The position numbers and the translations under genes are program-made. Positions 9,415-18,454 of a stretch of 64,000 nt of DNA are shown piece by piece. Numbering within the stretch: position 1 is the stretch's first letter; each line of letters begins with the position of its first letter. Below the pieces are notes generated by a model. It had not been told where the DNA came from. It was given only the letters and a program-made list of their open reading frames with translations, and made no database searches. The stretch lies in NCBI RefSeq assembly GCF_020510685.1, contig NZ_CP075185.1, positions 930,001 to 994,000 of the forward strand. Direction: 5' to 3'. Source of the stretch: Dechloromonas denitrificans. GTDB lineage: Bacteria; Pseudomonadota; Gammaproteobacteria; Burkholderiales; Rhodocyclaceae.

Positions 9415-10193
9415 CGTCCCGGTACGGCGAAGCCGAGCATGGCGCTCATGGCGAATTCAAAGACCGCCTGAATCGGCCCGGCAAGATAGTTGAGGCTAAC
9501 CGCCAGGGTGACGAATCCCCCGATCAGCGTGATGGGAAAACCCAGCGCGAAAATATTCAGTTGCGGTGCGGCGCGGGTCAATACGGCCAGCGCAATGTTG
9601 GTGATCATCAGGGCCACCACGACCGGAAGGGCCAGCAGCAGGCCGGCCGAAAACACCTTGCTGGCCAGTTCGACCACGTTCAACCAGGAGCCTGCGGCAA
9701 GTGGGGTGGCGCTGACCGGAATGGCCGAAAAGCTCTGAGCCAAGGTGGCGAAGTAGAGCAGGTGGCCATTCATCGACAGGAAAAGCAGCAATGCGATCAG
9801 GCTGAAGAATTCGGTAATAACGGGGGTTTGTGACGCGCTCAGCGGATCGTAGAAGGTGGCGAAACTGAGGCCCATCTGGAACCCCATGAACTCGCCGGCC
9901 AGATCGAAGGCGGAAAATACGATACGGGCCGAGAAGCCCATGCCGATGCCGATCAGCATTTGCTGGGCCATGATCCACAAACCGCCGAGTGAGCCAGGTT
10001 GAACCTGCGGCATGGCAGGCAGGACAGGGGCGATGGCGATGGTGATGGCAATGCCCAAAATCAAGCGGGTCTGCCGCGGAATGCCGACCGAACTCCACAG
10101 TGGTGCCGTTGCGATGAACGCCAGGATGCGGGCGAGCGGAAAGACATAGGCAACGATCCAGGCATCGATCTGGGCCGATTCTATGCTGATCAC
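9411..10193 (-). CDS. fliR: Flagellar export gate protein FliR
   Basis: Integral membrane subunit of the FliPQR export gate. I place the start at the GTG at 10193, giving 260 aa, the usual FliR length. The longer frame to 10268 would overlap fliQ by 70 bases with a non-membrane leader. The protein has several hydrophobic helices and typical segments such as GIPRQTRLILGIAITIAIAP (about residues 38-57) and GFQMGLSFATFYDPLSA. It is the last gene of the fliK-fliR run, 5 bases downstream of fliQ. Confidence 0.95.
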   Translation of the reverse strand: MISIESAQIDAWIVAYVFPLARILAFIATAPLWSSVGIPRQTRLILGIAITIAIAPVLPAMPQVQPGSLGGLWIMAQQMLIGIGMGFSARIVFSAFDLAGEFMGFQMGLSFATFYDPLSASQTPVITEFFSLIALLLFLSMNGHLLYFATLAQSFSAIPVSATPLAAGSWLNVVELASKVFSAGLLLALPVVVALMITNIALAVLTRAAPQLNIFALGFPITLIGGFVTLAVSLNYLAGPIQAVFEFAMSAMLGFAVPGR

Positions 10194-10198
10194 GATGC

Positions 10199-10468
10199 CT
10201 AGCCGATCAGCTGCGGAATGCTTCCGAACAGACGCTGAATGTAGTCGATCAGGTACTGCAGCATCCACGGGCCGGCGAGCAGGAGGACGACGAACATGAC
10301 CACCAGCTTCGGGACAAATTGCAGCGTCGATTCATTGATTTGCGTTGCCGCCTGGAAAATACTGATGATCAGGCCGACAACCAGTGCCGCAATGAGGGCC
10401 GGTGCCGACATCAGCAAGGTGACTTCGATCGCCTGCCGGCCGATTTCCATGACGGTTCCCGGCGTCAT
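10199..10468 (-). CDS. fliQ: Flagellar export gate protein FliQ
   Basis: Small two-helix membrane subunit of the type III export gate. The 89-aa length is exact for FliQ, with helix 1 around [20 protein letters not shown], then [17 protein letters not shown], and helix 2 [20 protein letters not shown]. The start overlaps the fliP stop by 4 bases (ATGA). Confidence 0.96.
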   Translation of the reverse strand: MTPGTVMEIGRQAIEVTLLMSAPALIAALVVGLIISIFQAATQINESTLQFVPKLVVMFVVLLLAGPWMLQYLIDYIQRLFGSIPQLIG

Positions 10469-11211
10469 CGCGTGAAACTCTGCATCAGGGAACCGATAAC
10501 CAGGTGCCAGCCATCAACCAGCACAAATAGCATCAGCTTGAATGGCAGCGCCACCATGACCGGCGACATCATCATCATGCCCATCGACATCAGCAGGCTG
10601 GCAACGACCATGTCGATGACCAGAAAAGGTATGAACAGGATAAAGCCGATCTGGAATGCGGTTTTCAACTCGCTGATGACAAAAGCCGGGACCAGAATGC
10701 GGAGCGGTACGTCTTCCGGTTTTTCGATCTTGTCGACTTTGGCAATGCCAGCGAACAGGGCAAGGTCGGACTCCCTGGTCTGCCTGAGCATGAAGCCGCG
10801 CATCGGTATGGCCGCCCGTTCGGCCGCCTGCATGATGTTGATCTTGTTCTCGGAAAGCGGCAGGTAGGCTTCCGAGTAAACTTGGTCGAGGACCGGACTC
10901 ATTACGAAAAAAGTCAGGAAAAGCGCCAGGCCGACCATCACCTGATTGGGCGGCGAGGTCTGCGTGCCCAGGGCATGCCGCAACAGGGAGAGCACGATGA
11001 TGATGCGGGTGAAACCGGTCATCATCAGCACCGCTGCCGGGATGAAGGTCAGGGCCGTCATCAGCAACAGCGTCTGAATGGTCAACGAGTAAGTCGTTCC
11101 GCCGCCGGCCGCCGGTGTGCTGGTAACCGCCGGCAACCCGCCGCTGGCTTGGGCGATGGCGAGTCCCGCCGGCAAGAGCAGGCTGAGGGCGATCAACAGG
11201 CGCCTAGTCAT
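10465..11211 (-). CDS. fliP: Flagellar export gate protein FliP
   Basis: Core subunit of the export gate. The 248-aa protein has a cleavable signal peptide ([20 protein letters not shown]), as is usual for FliP, then membrane helices and the family signature [19 protein letters not shown] followed by [19 protein letters not shown]. The C-terminal half has [20 protein letters not shown] and the [20 protein letters not shown] helix. It overlaps fliO by 8 bases and fliQ by 4. Confidence 0.97.
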   Translation of the reverse strand: MTRRLLIALSLLLPAGLAIAQASGGLPAVTSTPAAGGGTTYSLTIQTLLLMTALTFIPAAVLMMTGFTRIIIVLSLLRHALGTQTSPPNQVMVGLALFLTFFVMSPVLDQVYSEAYLPLSENKINIMQAAERAAIPMRGFMLRQTRESDLALFAGIAKVDKIEKPEDVPLRILVPAFVISELKTAFQIGFILFIPFLVIDMVVASLLMSMGMMMMSPVMVALPFKLMLFVLVDGWHLVIGSLMQSFTR

Positions 11212-11611
11212 GATTGCGTCGCTCGCTTATGGCCTGCAGCCATTGCCGAAAAGGCTTTTCCGCAGAAGATGGCGAATCGTCAGCAGGAATGGTCGTACCC
11301 TTTGCCATGCGATGCAGTGTGCGGATTTGCCCCGGAACAATGCCGATGACCAGCCATTGATCGCCGACTTCGAGCAACACGATGCGTTCGCGTGGTCCCA
11401 AGGCGACGCCACCAATAACTTTCATGTCGCCTTGACCAAACTTCTTGCCGCCGGAGACTTTTCGGGCCAGCCATGCCGCGCCGACCAGAATGGCGACGAT
11501 GAGTGACAGGGCCAGCGCTGTCTGCAAATAAGTTCCTGCCGAAACCGCTGGACTGGCTGTTTCAGCAGCGTTGGCGGCAAACGGGATGAGCAGTAAGATA
11601 AAACGTAACAA
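11204..11611 (-). CDS. fliO: Flagellar biosynthesis protein FliO
   Basis: Accessory protein that helps assemble the FliP ring. The 135-aa product has an N-terminal signal-like segment ([12 protein letters not shown]), one membrane helix (about residues 30-48, [18 protein letters not shown]) and a cytoplasmic domain with [20 protein letters not shown], typical of FliO. The best start I can find is TTG at 11611, with no clear ribosome site, so the N-terminus is uncertain. It overlaps fliP and follows fliN after 62 bases. Confidence 0.9.
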   Translation of the reverse strand: MLRFILLLIPFAANAAETASPAVSAGTYLQTALALSLIVAILVGAAWLARKVSGGKKFGQGDMKVIGGVALGPRERIVLLEVGDQWLVIGIVPGQIRTLHRMAKGTTIPADDSPSSAEKPFRQWLQAISERRNHD

Positions 11612-11673
11612 GAAAGGCGACCCGCAGCATCAAATAGACAGGTCGCTATCTTAAAGCAAACCAGACGGGGCGT

Positions 11674-12120
11674 TTAGCGATTGAGTTTCCGCATCCGCTC
11701 GGACGGCGTGATGATGTCGGTCAGTCGGATGCCGAACTTGTCATTGACCACGACGACTTCGCCTTGGGCGATCAGTGTGCCATTGACCAATACATCCATC
11801 GGTTCCCCTGCCATTGCGTCAAGTTCGACGACCGAGCCATGCGCCAACTGGAGAAGATTCTTGATGGTGATCTTGGTTCGCCCGAGTTCTACGGCAAGCT
11901 GGACCGGAATGTCCAGAATCATGTCGAGTTCGTTCATCATCCCGCTGTTGCCGGCATTGCCGCCGAATGACGGGAAGATGTCGGCAGGTTGCGCCGCTTC
12001 ATGGGCCAGCGCCGAATCAGTGACCGTCTGTTCGGCCATCGCGGCCGCCCAGTCGTCATCGTTGATCTGGCCGTCGTCCTCGGTTACCTGATTTTCCAAA
12101 TTGTCCATTTCGTCAGCCAT
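11674..12120 (-). CDS. fliN: Flagellar switch protein FliN
   Basis: C-ring component of the motor switch. The 148-aa product has an acidic, poorly conserved N-terminal third, and from about residue 65 the SpoA/FliN domain: LDIPVQLAVELGRTKITIKN, then LAHGSVVELD, GEPMDVLVNG and GEVVVVNDKFGIRLTDI. Its start overlaps the fliM stop by 8 bases. Sixty-two bases of non-coding sequence separate it from fliO; I see no hairpin there. Confidence 0.96.
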   Translation of the reverse strand: MADEMDNLENQVTEDDGQINDDDWAAAMAEQTVTDSALAHEAAQPADIFPSFGGNAGNSGMMNELDMILDIPVQLAVELGRTKITIKNLLQLAHGSVVELDAMAGEPMDVLVNGTLIAQGEVVVVNDKFGIRLTDIITPSERMRKLNR

Positions 12121-13129
12121 TTTTTTCTCCCATCGCCGGCTCGGCGGCCGGCGTGTCGGGCGATGATGCGATGAATCGCTCGACTTTCAATGCGTATTGG
12201 CCATTTTGCTGACCATAGGAACATTCCATCAAGGGCACATTATCAACCAAGGCCTCAATATGCTCAGCGATATGGAATGGAATGATGTCGCCAGCCTTCA
12301 GCTTGAGTATCTGGCCGAGCGTGATTTTGCCGGTTCCCAGATGGGCGACAATTTCGACCTCGGCGCCCTGCAGCTGTTTCCGCAATGTACCGATCCAGCG
12401 CTTGTCCGAGGAGAGTTGATCGCTCTGCATCGTACTGTACAAAAGGTCTCGAATCGGCTCCAGCATCGAATACGGGAAGCAGATGTGCATGTCGGCGGTT
12501 GCCCCGCCAAATTCAAGGGTGAACGTTGTTGAAACAACGATTTCAGACGGCGTTGCGATATTGGCAAACTGCGAATTCATCTCCGAGCGTACGTATTCGA
12601 AGTTGATTTCATGCACCGGTTTCCACGACTTGCTGTATTCGGTGAAGACGACATTGAGCAAGCCCTGAATGATGCGCTGCTCGGTCGCCGTAAAATCGCG
12701 GCCTTCGACCCGGGTATGGAAGCGCCCATCGCCACCAAACATGTTGTCGACCACGAGAAAGACGAGGTTGGGGTCGAAGACGAACAGCGCCGTGCCACGC
12801 AAGGGTTTTGCGACAACCAGATTCAGATTGGTTGGTACGACGAGATTACGGATGAATTCGCTGTACTTCTGCACGCGGATCGGTCCGACCGAAATTTCGG
12901 CGTTCCGGCGCATGTAATTGAACAGGCCGATCCGCAGGTAACGGGCGAAGCGTTCGTTAACCAGTTCGAGCGTCGGCATGCGGCCGCGCACGATACGCTC
13001 TTGCGTACCGATGTTGTACGCACGTATGTCGCCGCCTTCGCCCTGGCTTTCCTCGGACTCGTCGGCCTCGCCGGTGACGCCCTTGAGTAGGGCGTCAACC
13101 TCGTCCTGGGAAAGAAAGTCGCCTGCCAT
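12113..13129 (-). CDS. fliM: Flagellar switch protein FliM
   Basis: C-ring protein that binds phospho-CheY and FliG. The 338-aa product has the N-terminal CheY-binding peptide near MAGDFLSQDEVDALLKGV, the middle domain (about residues 50-230) including LELVNERFARYLRIGLFNYM, and a C-terminal SpoA domain (GTGKITLGQILKLKAGDIIP). Length matches FliM (about 335 aa). It lies 6 bases downstream of fliL. Confidence 0.97.
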   Translation of the reverse strand: MAGDFLSQDEVDALLKGVTGEADESEESQGEGGDIRAYNIGTQERIVRGRMPTLELVNERFARYLRIGLFNYMRRNAEISVGPIRVQKYSEFIRNLVVPTNLNLVVAKPLRGTALFVFDPNLVFLVVDNMFGGDGRFHTRVEGRDFTATEQRIIQGLLNVVFTEYSKSWKPVHEINFEYVRSEMNSQFANIATPSEIVVSTTFTLEFGGATADMHICFPYSMLEPIRDLLYSTMQSDQLSSDKRWIGTLRKQLQGAEVEIVAHLGTGKITLGQILKLKAGDIIPFHIAEHIEALVDNVPLMECSYGQQNGQYALKVERFIASSPDTPAAEPAMGEKNG

Positions 13130-13135
13130 GGCTCC

Positions 13136-13702
13136 TTACTGGATAATGAAGGAAGTAAACAACACGGATTTTACCGGCCCCTCGGACGGGATGATCTCGC
13201 CCTTCTTGTTTTTCACGGGCGGTTCAATCGCATTATTGATTTCCTCCTTCAATACCTCTGCAAGGTGCTCCTTGCCTTCCTTGGGTAACAGCTCAGATGC
13301 CTTCTTGGAGGAGAGAAGCAGCGTGATGTTGTTGCGGATCTTCGGCATCAGCGCTTTGAGGGTCGGTTCCGAGTGAGGATCGACAAGTTCCAGCGATAGC
13401 GCGACCTGGAGGTACTGGTCGCCGGTTTCCGGCACCAGGTTTACCGTAAAGGGATCCAGATTGACAAAAACGGGCGGGATTTCAGCCTCTTTTTTCTTGT
13501 CCTTTTTCTTCGGCTTGACTGCTTCCTCGGCGACATCTTCATCGTCGCTGGCATGGTCGGCATTCTTCATCAGCATGTAGACCGCGCCACCGCCACCAAA
13601 CACCAAAACGAGTACGGCAGCCAGGATGATGATCAACAGTTTCTTGCTCTTCTTCTTGGGGACTTCAGTCCCTTCTTCGGCTGGCTTGGCATCCTTTGCC
13701 AT
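13136..13702 (-). CDS. fliL: Flagellar basal body protein FliL
   Basis: Single-pass inner membrane protein around the stator. The 188-aa product has a charged N-terminus, one membrane helix (about residues 21-43, KLLIIILAAVLVLVFGGGGA), an acidic/Lys-rich linker (VAEEAVKPKKKDKKKEAE) and the periplasmic domain PVFVNLDPFTVNLVPETGDQ. Position between fliK and fliM is standard. Confidence 0.95.
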   Translation of the reverse strand: MAKDAKPAEEGTEVPKKKSKKLLIIILAAVLVLVFGGGGAVYMLMKNADHASDDEDVAEEAVKPKKKDKKKEAEIPPVFVNLDPFTVNLVPETGDQYLQVALSLELVDPHSEPTLKALMPKIRNNITLLLSSKKASELLPKEGKEHLAEVLKEEINNAIEPPVKNKKGEIIPSEGPVKSVLFTSFIIQ

Positions 13703-13734
13703 GTCGTTTCCTCTCTAGATGATCTCGTGTCTGG

Positions 13735-14802
13735 TCAGGCAAACAGGTCTACCAGACCTCGTCCCCTGTTCAATACGGTGCTGGCGCCCGTGCTGGGCGC
13801 ATTGTCATTGGCCGGGAGTATAGCGTTTTCGCCTGCTGAGCGGTTCTCGTTCGCTGACTGGGAGGGATTGTTGGGGTTCTGTTGCGCCAGGTTCGCACCA
13901 ACGTTGGCTTGTCCCAGATTGATGCCGGCTGACGCTAGCAGATCCTTCAGTTGGGGCATTGCGCTTTCGATTGCTTGACGAACTTCTGCGTGAGGCGAGG
14001 CAAAAGCCAGCGTGGCCTGGTCTCCGCTCAAATTGATGGTGATTTGTACCGGACCGAGTTGCGGAGGATTGATGTTGATTTGGGCCGTTTGCTGATCGTT
14101 CTTGGCCAGCCATACGATCTTGTCGCCAAATTGCTGAGGCCACGAGGCGTCACGTAGATGCGTGCTGACGTTCTGCGGCGGAGCGGCTTCAGTGCCCTGC
14201 GCCTGTCGTCCCGCGGCAAGGGGGGCGAGGTTATTGGTCAGTGTTGTGGCACTCGTTTCCAAACCGGGGGTTTCGACGGCAATATTTGCCGGCCCGCTCT
14301 GCAGTAGGGGGTTGGCGTTGGCCGCATTGTTGCCGGTCGGGTTCAGCTTCTCAAATAGGCCAGCGGCGGCTTTTTCTGCAGCGCGCGAGGTTGCCTGCTC
14401 CGAGGATGCGCTGCCGGCTTGGCCATTGAGCGTGGCCAGCGCAGCCCCCGCGATCGATTTTTCGGTTTGGTCAGCGGTCGGCTGGAAAACGGTGTTCCCA
14501 CGGGCTGAAGTATCGGGCTGGAACTGGGCATTGCCGGTCAGCGAGGCAATCAGGGCCGGGTCTACCAAGTCCGGGATGGTGTCGGCGCTATCCGATGCGG
14601 TTTTGCTCTGGCCTGCCTCAAGATCAGCCAAACTCTTTTCCGAGGTGCCGGGAAGTTGACTCAAGAGATTTTTCAGCTCACCGGAGAGCAGCGCGGCAAA
14701 TTCTCCCGGCAAACCGTCGCCACCGGTTGCGTTGCTTGCGCCGGTGGCGGCAACGGCAGCGTTGGTTCCACTGGGCATTGAAGAGATGACGGTTACTGAC
14801 AT
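13735..14802 (-). CDS. fliK: Hook-length control protein FliK
   Basis: Secreted molecular ruler that stops hook growth and triggers the export switch. I use the ATG at 14802 (355 aa) because GAAGGAG lies just upstream; an upstream ATG at 14829 falls in the 5' leader. The N-terminal two thirds are low complexity (Ala/Gln/Ser/Thr-rich). The C-terminal Flg_hook domain is clear: NPPQLGPVQITINLSGDQAT, AFASPHAEVRQAIESAMPQL, then LLASAGINLGQANV. A sigma54-type promoter and a hairpin lie upstream. Confidence 0.93.
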   Translation of the reverse strand: MSVTVISSMPSGTNAAVAATGASNATGGDGLPGEFAALLSGELKNLLSQLPGTSEKSLADLEAGQSKTASDSADTIPDLVDPALIASLTGNAQFQPDTSARGNTVFQPTADQTEKSIAGAALATLNGQAGSASSEQATSRAAEKAAAGLFEKLNPTGNNAANANPLLQSGPANIAVETPGLETSATTLTNNLAPLAAGRQAQGTEAAPPQNVSTHLRDASWPQQFGDKIVWLAKNDQQTAQININPPQLGPVQITINLSGDQATLAFASPHAEVRQAIESAMPQLKDLLASAGINLGQANVGANLAQQNPNNPSQSANENRSAGENAILPANDNAPSTGASTVLNRGRGLVDLFA

Positions 14803-14821
14803 TGTGACTCCTTCGGGAATG

Positions 14822-14841
14822 CAGGGCATTGTTTTGCCCTG
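14822..14841 (-). other. Hairpin in the fliK leader
   Basis: A perfect 7-bp inverted repeat (CAGGGCA / TGCCCTG) with a 6-base loop lies between the predicted sigma54 promoter and the fliK ribosome site. On the transcribed strand no T-run follows, so it does not look like a rho-independent terminator. If transcription starts about 12 bases after the -12 element, the hairpin would fall at the very 5' end of the mRNA. Confidence 0.5.
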
Positions 14842-14846
14842 ATATA

Positions 14847-14862
14847 AGCAATGGCCATGCCG
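14847..14862 (-). promoter_or_regulatory. Sigma54 (RpoN)-type promoter upstream of fliK
   Basis: On the minus strand CGGCATGGCCATTGCT matches the -24/-12 consensus TGGCACG-N4-TTGCW, with GG and GC exactly 10 bases apart. It lies in the 68-base gap between fliJ and fliK. In Vibrio and Pseudomonas the flagellar genes of this class are RpoN-dependent and activated by FlrC/FleR, and a FlrC-like gene is present here. Confidence 0.7.
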
Positions 14863-14870
14863 GCTATTGT

Positions 14871-15323
14871 TTATTCCTCGGAAGCGATATCCACACTGTA
14901 TTTGCGGCTCGAAAACTCATCCTGCAGTTTTTGCTCTTGCTTGTTTTCACGATAACGTTCGCGTGCGTCGTGGCGCAGGGAGAGGGTGTCGATGGCCTTG
15001 AGTTTCTTGTTTTGGTCCTGCCATTGATCCTGGCCGGCCTTGGTGTTCCGTTCCGAGCTTTCGACGGCATTGCGCTGCTGCGCGACGGCCTCGTCGATCC
15101 GGGCGAGGAAGGCCTGGTAGTTCAGCAGGATCAGCCGGGTTATGCCATCGGCCGTCGCCTCAAGCATGCGCTGGGCGTATTCGTCTCGGTATTGTTCCAG
15201 CATCTGCAGGCGGCTGCGCTGGCTTTGTTCGGCGGCGATCAACTGGCCCAATTTGCGCGTCGCTTCGTCGGCGCGGGTCTGCATGACTTCAAGTAATGGC
15301 TGCAGGGAAAAGGCTTGGGTCAT
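14871..15323 (-). CDS. fliJ: Flagellar export chaperone-like protein FliJ
   Basis: Soluble component of the export apparatus that links the FliI ATPase to the gate. The 150-aa product is almost entirely helical and charged with no membrane segment, as expected for the coiled-coil FliJ fold (QPLLEVMQTRADEATRKLGQ near the N-terminus, LKAIDTLSLRHDARERYREN near residues 108-127). It follows fliI by 3 bases. Sequence conservation in this family is low, so order and coiled-coil character carry the call. Confidence 0.9.
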   Translation of the reverse strand: MTQAFSLQPLLEVMQTRADEATRKLGQLIAAEQSQRSRLQMLEQYRDEYAQRMLEATADGITRLILLNYQAFLARIDEAVAQQRNAVESSERNTKAGQDQWQDQNKKLKAIDTLSLRHDARERYRENKQEQKLQDEFSSRKYSVDIASEE

Positions 15324-15326
15324 GGG

Positions 15327-16745
15327 TTATACGAACAGTTGTTTGAGGGCTGTCAGGCTGGAGGCGAAGTCGGCTTGTTCCGAAAATTGTTGCTGCAGAA
15401 AACTCTCCATCCGCGGGTAGAGCCCGATTGCCTGATCAAGCACTGGGTCCGAACCGGGGACATAGGCACCTACGGATATCAAATCGCGCGAGCGCTGATA
15501 ACGGGCAAACAATACCTTGAATTTGCGGATCTGCTCAAGATGCGGCATGTCAATCAAATTGACCATGGCGCGGCTGATTGACTGTTCGATGTCGATGGCT
15601 GGGTAGTGCCCGGCATCAGCCAGGGTTCGCGACAGCACGATATGGCCGTCAAGGATGGCGCGAGCAGAGTCGGCAATCGGGTCCTGCTGATCGTCGCCTT
15701 CAGCCAGAACGGTATAGAAGGCGGTGATCGAGCCGCCTCCCTCCTGACCATTGCCGGCGCGCTCGACCAACTGTGGCAGGCGGGCAAAGACTGAAGGCGG
15801 GTAGCCCCGGGTTGCCGGTGGTTCGCCGATGGCCAGCGCGATTTCCCGCTGGGCCATTGCGTAGCGGGTCAGCGAATCCATGATCAGCAAGACCTGCTTG
15901 CCCTGGTCGCGGAAGTATTCGGCGATGGTCGTCGCGTAGGCGGCACCCTGCAGGCGCAACAACGGTCCGGTATCGGCCGGTGCGGCGACCACGACTGCCC
16001 GGCGCATGCCTTCTTCGCCGAGTATTTGCTCGATGAACTCCTTGACCTCTCGACCGCGCTCGCCAATCAGCCCGACCACGATCACTTCGGCTTCCGTGTA
16101 GCGTGCCATCATGCCAAGGAGCACCGATTTGCCTACCCCGGAGCCGGCGAAAAGCCCCATGCGCTGGCCCCGCCCGACAGTCAGCAAGGCATTGATGGCG
16201 CGGATGCCAACGTCCAGCGGCTGGTCGATGGCTGCTCGCGCCATCGGGTTCACCGGCCGGCTCTGCAAAGGGCGCGAAGTGCTGACTTGAAGTGGACCTT
16301 TGTTGTCGAGCGGGCGCCCTACGCCGTCCAGAATGCGGCCGAGCAGGCCGTCGCCAACCGGCGCCTGTTTGACCCGGTCGATGGCGCGGCGGCGGAACGG
16401 CGTTGGGTCGTCGATGTGCGGCGGGGGGCTGGCGGTTTCAAAGGCGACTACCTTGGAGCCGGGCGCCAGGCCATACATGTCGTCGGATGGCATCAGGTAG
16501 AGCTTTTCGCCGGAAAAGCCGACGACTTCAGCATCGACCGGGGCTCCGGTCGGCGGAAATATTCGGCAGGAACTACCAAGCGGCAATTTCAAGCCGGCGG
16601 CTTCCATGACCAGGCCATTGATTCGGGTCAGCCTGCCGGTCGGCCACAACGGCTGGGCATTGCTGGCCGCTATGCCGCAGTTATGCAGAAAGTTATTCCA
16701 GCGCGCGGCGTGGTCCGGTCGTTCGGGGGTTATGGATTCAGCCAT
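15327..16745 (-). CDS. fliI: Flagellar export ATPase FliI
   Basis: ATPase of the flagellar type III export apparatus, related to F1-beta. With the ATG at 16745 ([10 protein letters not shown]) the protein has 472 aa, close to the usual length; the longer frame would overlap fliH by 109 bases. Walker A is GSGVGKS at about residues 201-207, Walker B is the [11 protein letters not shown] stretch, and [20 protein letters not shown] is the family signature. The start overlaps the end of fliH by 16 bases. Confidence 0.97.
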   Translation of the reverse strand: MAESITPERPDHAARWNNFLHNCGIAASNAQPLWPTGRLTRINGLVMEAAGLKLPLGSSCRIFPPTGAPVDAEVVGFSGEKLYLMPSDDMYGLAPGSKVVAFETASPPPHIDDPTPFRRRAIDRVKQAPVGDGLLGRILDGVGRPLDNKGPLQVSTSRPLQSRPVNPMARAAIDQPLDVGIRAINALLTVGRGQRMGLFAGSGVGKSVLLGMMARYTEAEVIVVGLIGERGREVKEFIEQILGEEGMRRAVVVAAPADTGPLLRLQGAAYATTIAEYFRDQGKQVLLIMDSLTRYAMAQREIALAIGEPPATRGYPPSVFARLPQLVERAGNGQEGGGSITAFYTVLAEGDDQQDPIADSARAILDGHIVLSRTLADAGHYPAIDIEQSISRAMVNLIDMPHLEQIRKFKVLFARYQRSRDLISVGAYVPGSDPVLDQAIGLYPRMESFLQQQFSEQADFASSLTALKQLFV

Positions 16746-17431
16746 GCCTGGGGCTCGGTGCCGATCGCTTCCAGTACTCTTTTCCATCGCGTTTCGATGG
16801 TCGCATCGATCTCGCTGGAGCCGGCCTGTAGCAGGCAACCGCCGGGGCTGATTTCGCTATCGTCAAGGATTTGTGTGCCCGTCTGCGCGAACTCCTCACC
16901 GAGAAGGGTGCGAACTATGTCGCCGTCAGCCGGATTCAGACGAATTACGATATGGGCGCGATGCAGGGGCAGCGCGGCGAGGGCTTCGCGAATGATCGGC
17001 AGTAATGCGTCGTTCTGCGCCGCAAAGACGCCACGAGCTAGTTGCGCTGCGATTTCGATGGCCAGCGCCAGCATTTGCTCGGCAACCGATTGATCGAATT
17101 CATTTAACGCGGTCTGCAGACTGCCGATCAGTGTGTTGAATCGGTCGGCCTGCAAAGCCAGTGCTTCATTTGTTGCCTGCTCGCCAGCCGCCTTGCCTTC
17201 CGCCAGACCAGCCTGGTAGCCGCTGGTCCGAGCCTCTTCGTAAACCCGTTCGATATCTTCGGCGGTTGGCAAGGCGATTGGTGGAACGACTTCGGGCGGC
17301 TCCATGGCCGTGACGATCGGCTCTTCAATTGCTGCGACAGGCGTCGGTGTCGGTGCTGGGGCCGGCCGTTTATCGAACGAACCGGCTTGCCAGCGTTGAA
17401 AACTGACGAGGTCTTCCTTGGGGATGATCAC
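16730..17431 (-). CDS. fliH: Flagellar export regulator FliH
   Basis: Negative regulator of FliI that tethers it to the C-ring. The 233-aa product starts at GTG. It has a Pro-rich stretch ([15 protein letters not shown]), an Ala-rich helical middle ([20 protein letters not shown]) and a C-terminal domain with [19 protein letters not shown] and [20 protein letters not shown], which is characteristic of FliH. It lies between fliG and fliI, 18 bases after fliG. Confidence 0.93.
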   Translation of the reverse strand: MIIPKEDLVSFQRWQAGSFDKRPAPAPTPTPVAAIEEPIVTAMEPPEVVPPIALPTAEDIERVYEEARTSGYQAGLAEGKAAGEQATNEALALQADRFNTLIGSLQTALNEFDQSVAEQMLALAIEIAAQLARGVFAAQNDALLPIIREALAALPLHRAHIVIRLNPADGDIVRTLLGEEFAQTGTQILDDSEISPGGCLLQAGSSEIDATIETRWKRVLEAIGTEPQAWLNP

Positions 17432-17449
17432 GGATGTGCCCAGCCTGGC

Positions 17450-18454
17450 TTAGATCATTTGCTCGCCACCGGCACCGCCGAGGACGATTTGACCTTCGTC
17501 GGCCAGGCGACGAACGACCTTGAGGATTTCCTTCTGCTCGGCCTCGACTTCGGAAAGGCGTACCGGGCCCTTGGATTCGAGATCTTCGCGCAGCATTTCG
17601 GCAGCGCGCTGCGACATGTTCTTGAAGATTTTTTCCCGAAGATCGGGGGAGGCTCCCTTGAGTGCCAGGATCAGCGAGTCCGACTGGATCTCGCGCAGAA
17701 TAAGCTGGATCGAGCGGTCATCAATATCCATCAGGTTCTCGAAGACGAACATTTCGTCGAGAATCTTCTGCGCCAGGTCGGGGTCGTATTCGCGGATCGC
17801 ATCGACGACCGAGGTTTCGTTGGTGGCGCCAATGAAATTGAGAATCTCGGCAACCGTTCGCACGCCACCCATGGCCGTATGTTTGACGCTGGCCGAACCG
17901 GAGAGGATGCGCATCATCGTTTCATTGAGTTCGCGCAGGGCGGACGGCTGGATGCCTTCAAGCGTGGCAATACGCAACACGACATCGTTGCGCAGGCGTT
18001 CGGTGAAATGGTTGAGGATCTCACTGGCCTGGTCATGTTCGAGGTGCACCAGGATCGTCGCAATGATCTGCGGGTGTTCGTTTTTGATCAGGTCGGCAAC
18101 GGTTGGCGCATCCATCCACTTCAGGCCTTCGATACCTGAGGTCTCGCCGCCCTGCAGAATGCGTGAAATCAGGTTCGCTGCCTTGTCGTCACCCAGTGCC
18201 TTGGTCAATACCGAGCGGATGTAGTTGTCGGTATCGACGTGTACCGCCGCATGTTCCTCGGCAATCGTGTGGAACTCGTCGAGTACCGCCTCGACCTTGG
18301 TTCTTGGCACGGATTTGAGCATCGCCATGGCATGACCGAGCTTTTGCACCTCCCGCGGGCCGAGGTGTTTGAGTACTTCGGCCGCATGGTCCTCGCCCAG
18401 CGTGATGAGCAGGGTTGCGCTCTTTTCCAGGCCTTCCTCTGGGCTACCCGCCAT
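17450..18454 (-). CDS. fliG: Flagellar switch protein FliG
   Basis: Rotor protein that meets the stator and generates torque. The 334-aa product has three armadillo-like helical domains. Visible segments are KSATLLITLGEDHAAEVLKH at the N-terminus, ENPQ/EHPQ-type middle motif (IKNEHPQIIATILVHLEHDQ), and the C-terminal torque helix region MFVFENLMDIDDRSIQLIL with alternating charges. It overlaps fliF by 11 bases. Confidence 0.97.
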   Translation of the reverse strand: MAGSPEEGLEKSATLLITLGEDHAAEVLKHLGPREVQKLGHAMAMLKSVPRTKVEAVLDEFHTIAEEHAAVHVDTDNYIRSVLTKALGDDKAANLISRILQGGETSGIEGLKWMDAPTVADLIKNEHPQIIATILVHLEHDQASEILNHFTERLRNDVVLRIATLEGIQPSALRELNETMMRILSGSASVKHTAMGGVRTVAEILNFIGATNETSVVDAIREYDPDLAQKILDEMFVFENLMDIDDRSIQLILREIQSDSLILALKGASPDLREKIFKNMSQRAAEMLREDLESKGPVRLSEVEAEQKEILKVVRRLADEGQIVLGGAGGEQMI